Assembly (NCBI GenBank): GCA_964036155.1
Contig: OZ038423.1
Coordinates: forward strand, 29,093,249 to 29,157,248
Direction of reading: 5' to 3'
DNA: 64,000 nt
From: Diploscapter coronatus
Taxonomy: Eukaryota; Nematoda; Chromadorea; Rhabditida; Rhabditidae
In this document: positions 62,548-64,000 of the stretch, piece by piece
How positions within the stretch are numbered: the stretch's first letter is position 1
Layout: every line of letters begins with the position of its first letter
Translations under genes and position numbers: made by a program
Notes under the pieces: generated by a model
What the model was told of the DNA's origin: nothing
Databases searched by the model: none
The model's input: the letters and a program-made list of their open reading frames with translations, nothing else

Positions 62548-64000
62548 CTAGTTGACATCCAAAAATCTCGGCTTCAGAAGGACTTTGTATTTCTGGGCTC
62601 CCATAGTTATGCCCCAGGTTTTCTTCGTTGCCGGTAGATTGTTTGGATCAACAGGCAAAATCTAAAGATTTCCATTCTTTTATTTGCTGAAATTAAAAAA
62701 AAAAAACATACTTCGAATTGGTTGTAGAGATTAGCAACGAACAAAAACAACTCCATCCTGGCCAGTCCCTCGCCGAGACACTGTCGCTTACCGACGGAAA
62801 ACGGAGAAAGCTAAACATTTCTAGTGAATAAATTGGAAAAAATTCATACTTCTTCAATTTTCTTCAGATTTCCATTTTCATCAAGATGTCTTTCCGGCTT
62901 GAATTTGTAAGGCTCGGGGAAGATCTAAAACGAACTCATTGAGAGTTTTCTTTTTCCAAAACTCCTTGCCTTCTCATCGTACATCACCGACGATATCTGT
63001 GCTATGATCATAGTATCAGCAGGGATCTTGTATCCCTTGATTTCGACTTCCTTCGTCGTAGTGCGCATAACATTGTTGGGAAGAAGGTTTGCGAGACGTT
63101 GAATCTCATTGATGGTGGCGTTGACATAATGTAACCTGGCCTTATCATCCATAGTGACGATTCTGTCACCGCCAATGTGTTTGTCCAATTCTTGCTGCAC
63201 CTTTCTTGCGACTTCAGGATTATGAAGAATGTAAAGCACGCCCCAGTAGAGGGTATTAGAGGTCGTCTCCATTCCAGCGATCTAGTGATAATCGATAATT
63301 AGATTAAATAAATAAAAATCACCTATTTTTATTAGTTAGCCACCTGACAAAAAACAATAATGAAAAACTCTAGACTCACCCATAAATCAAAACAGATCGA
63401 TTTAAGCTGGACTAATCTGAAAAGTAAAGTAAAGCTGTATCTAACACCAAGAACTCACTCGAATCCTCCGAAATCAGGCTCATGCTCTCGTTTCTTCATC
63501 TCCTTCAGGTAAGCCTCGACAACATCTGTGCTGTCTTCAGAATCGTAGTCGATATTCTTCTGGTGAACACGGATCTGCTCATCGAACAGTTTGAACATCA
63601 TATCCACGTTTGACTTGATAGCTTGAATTTTTAAAAGTTTTATAGTTTGATAAGAGGAGCTGCTTGTCGTGCATTGAGATTAAGTCGATTTTTGTGATGA
63701 GTGCATACTTATTACGAGCCGACAACTGCCTTGATAAGAGTCAAAATTTCACCTGCATATTTGCCGCTGAAATAAGGCAAATGCCTCGTCCACAAGAACA
63801 TTGCCAGAAAGGCTCCAGCAGGTTCGCCAGCAACTTTCATGTGCTTTGCTAATGCTTTTCTCATGACGAGGAATTCATCCTTGCGTGACTGTAAACATTT
63901 CTTTGACAATTTCGAATGAAAACCTATTGCTTACGTCATCATATCGATATCCAAACAAAAGCGAATTGATAATGCATCCAACTCCTAAATCAAGCGCATC
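62548..64000 (-). CDS. Cytochrome P450 C, 3' part (duplicate of P450 B)
   Basis: Visible exons 5' to 3': >64000-63935, 63888-63753, 63621-63459, 63416-63380, 63281-62970, 62924-62850, 62810-62712, 62661-62548 (TAG). All exon lengths equal those of P450 B. I-helix [20 protein letters not shown] and [12 protein letters not shown] are intact, so the copy looks functional. Differences from B include Val-Met-Arg for Leu-Met-His before TTTKEVE, and [10 protein letters not shown] near the end. The GC-type donor after MYDEK is kept. The 5' half lies outside the window. Confidence 0.88.

Larger units (their letters stand above)
59032..64000 (-). repeat. Right arm of the inverted duplication (continues beyond window)
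   Basis: Reverse complement of 38390-43242, with indels: a longer unrelated block at about 61620-62015 and a single copy of the 55-bp unit. It contains srsx copy 2 and the 3' part of P450 C. Confidence 0.95.

Noticed and set aside
59032..64000. Inverted arms as a pure assembly duplicate
   Set aside because: The arms carry different indels, a replaced block, amino-acid changes and a 55-bp duplication in one only, so they are distinct sequences; a haplotype mis-join still needs long reads to exclude.

Overview
The window is nuclear DNA of a rhabditid-like nematode. Genes are split by many short introns with TTTCAG-type acceptors. Several start codons sit just after a TTTCAG site, as expected for spliced-leader addition. 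The gene content is also typical of nematodes: cuticle collagens, a divergent P450 cluster, a chemoreceptor of the srsx type, and a presynaptic protein of the clarinet/Piccolo type. The genus cannot be fixed from sequence alone. All exon models were built by hand from reading frame and splice sites.

Layout, left to right. 1-9005 (+): 3' part of an active-zone scaffold gene with PDZ and C2 domains, best match clarinet (cla-1). 10406-17093 (+): a MACPF/perforin-2 (MPEG1)-like gene whose P2-type exons are tandemly amplified; a TA-flanked MITE sits in one of the duplicated introns and a 7-nt insertion truncates the last unit. 18423-26472 (-) and 27430-29806 (-): two cuticle-type collagens in tandem, unusually rich in introns and microexons; the first carries a long Ser/Pro/Tyr/Gln-rich tail. 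31269-33763 (+): complete CYP2-clan P450 (A). 34198-34506: an HSP70 C-terminal pseudogene fragment. 34983-36460 (-): an orphan type I membrane protein. 37709-39849 (+): P450 B. 41194-42939 (+): srsx-like 7TM receptor.

The right third is built around a large inverted duplication. The left arm (38390-43242, P450 B 3' half plus srsx copy 1) reappears in reverse at 59032-64000 (srsx copy 2 plus P450 C, running out of the window). The arms flank about 15.8 kb that holds a secreted, probably GPI-anchored orphan protein (49086-52922, +) and an unassigned 7TM receptor-like gene (55672-57686, -).

The genes do not form one pathway. The themes are environment-facing functions (cuticle, detoxification, chemoreception, pore-forming immunity) that are duplicating locally, next to one conserved synaptic gene. 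The most interesting item is the perforin-2-like gene with serial P2 units. The second is the inverted P450/chemoreceptor duplication, whose arms have begun to diverge.
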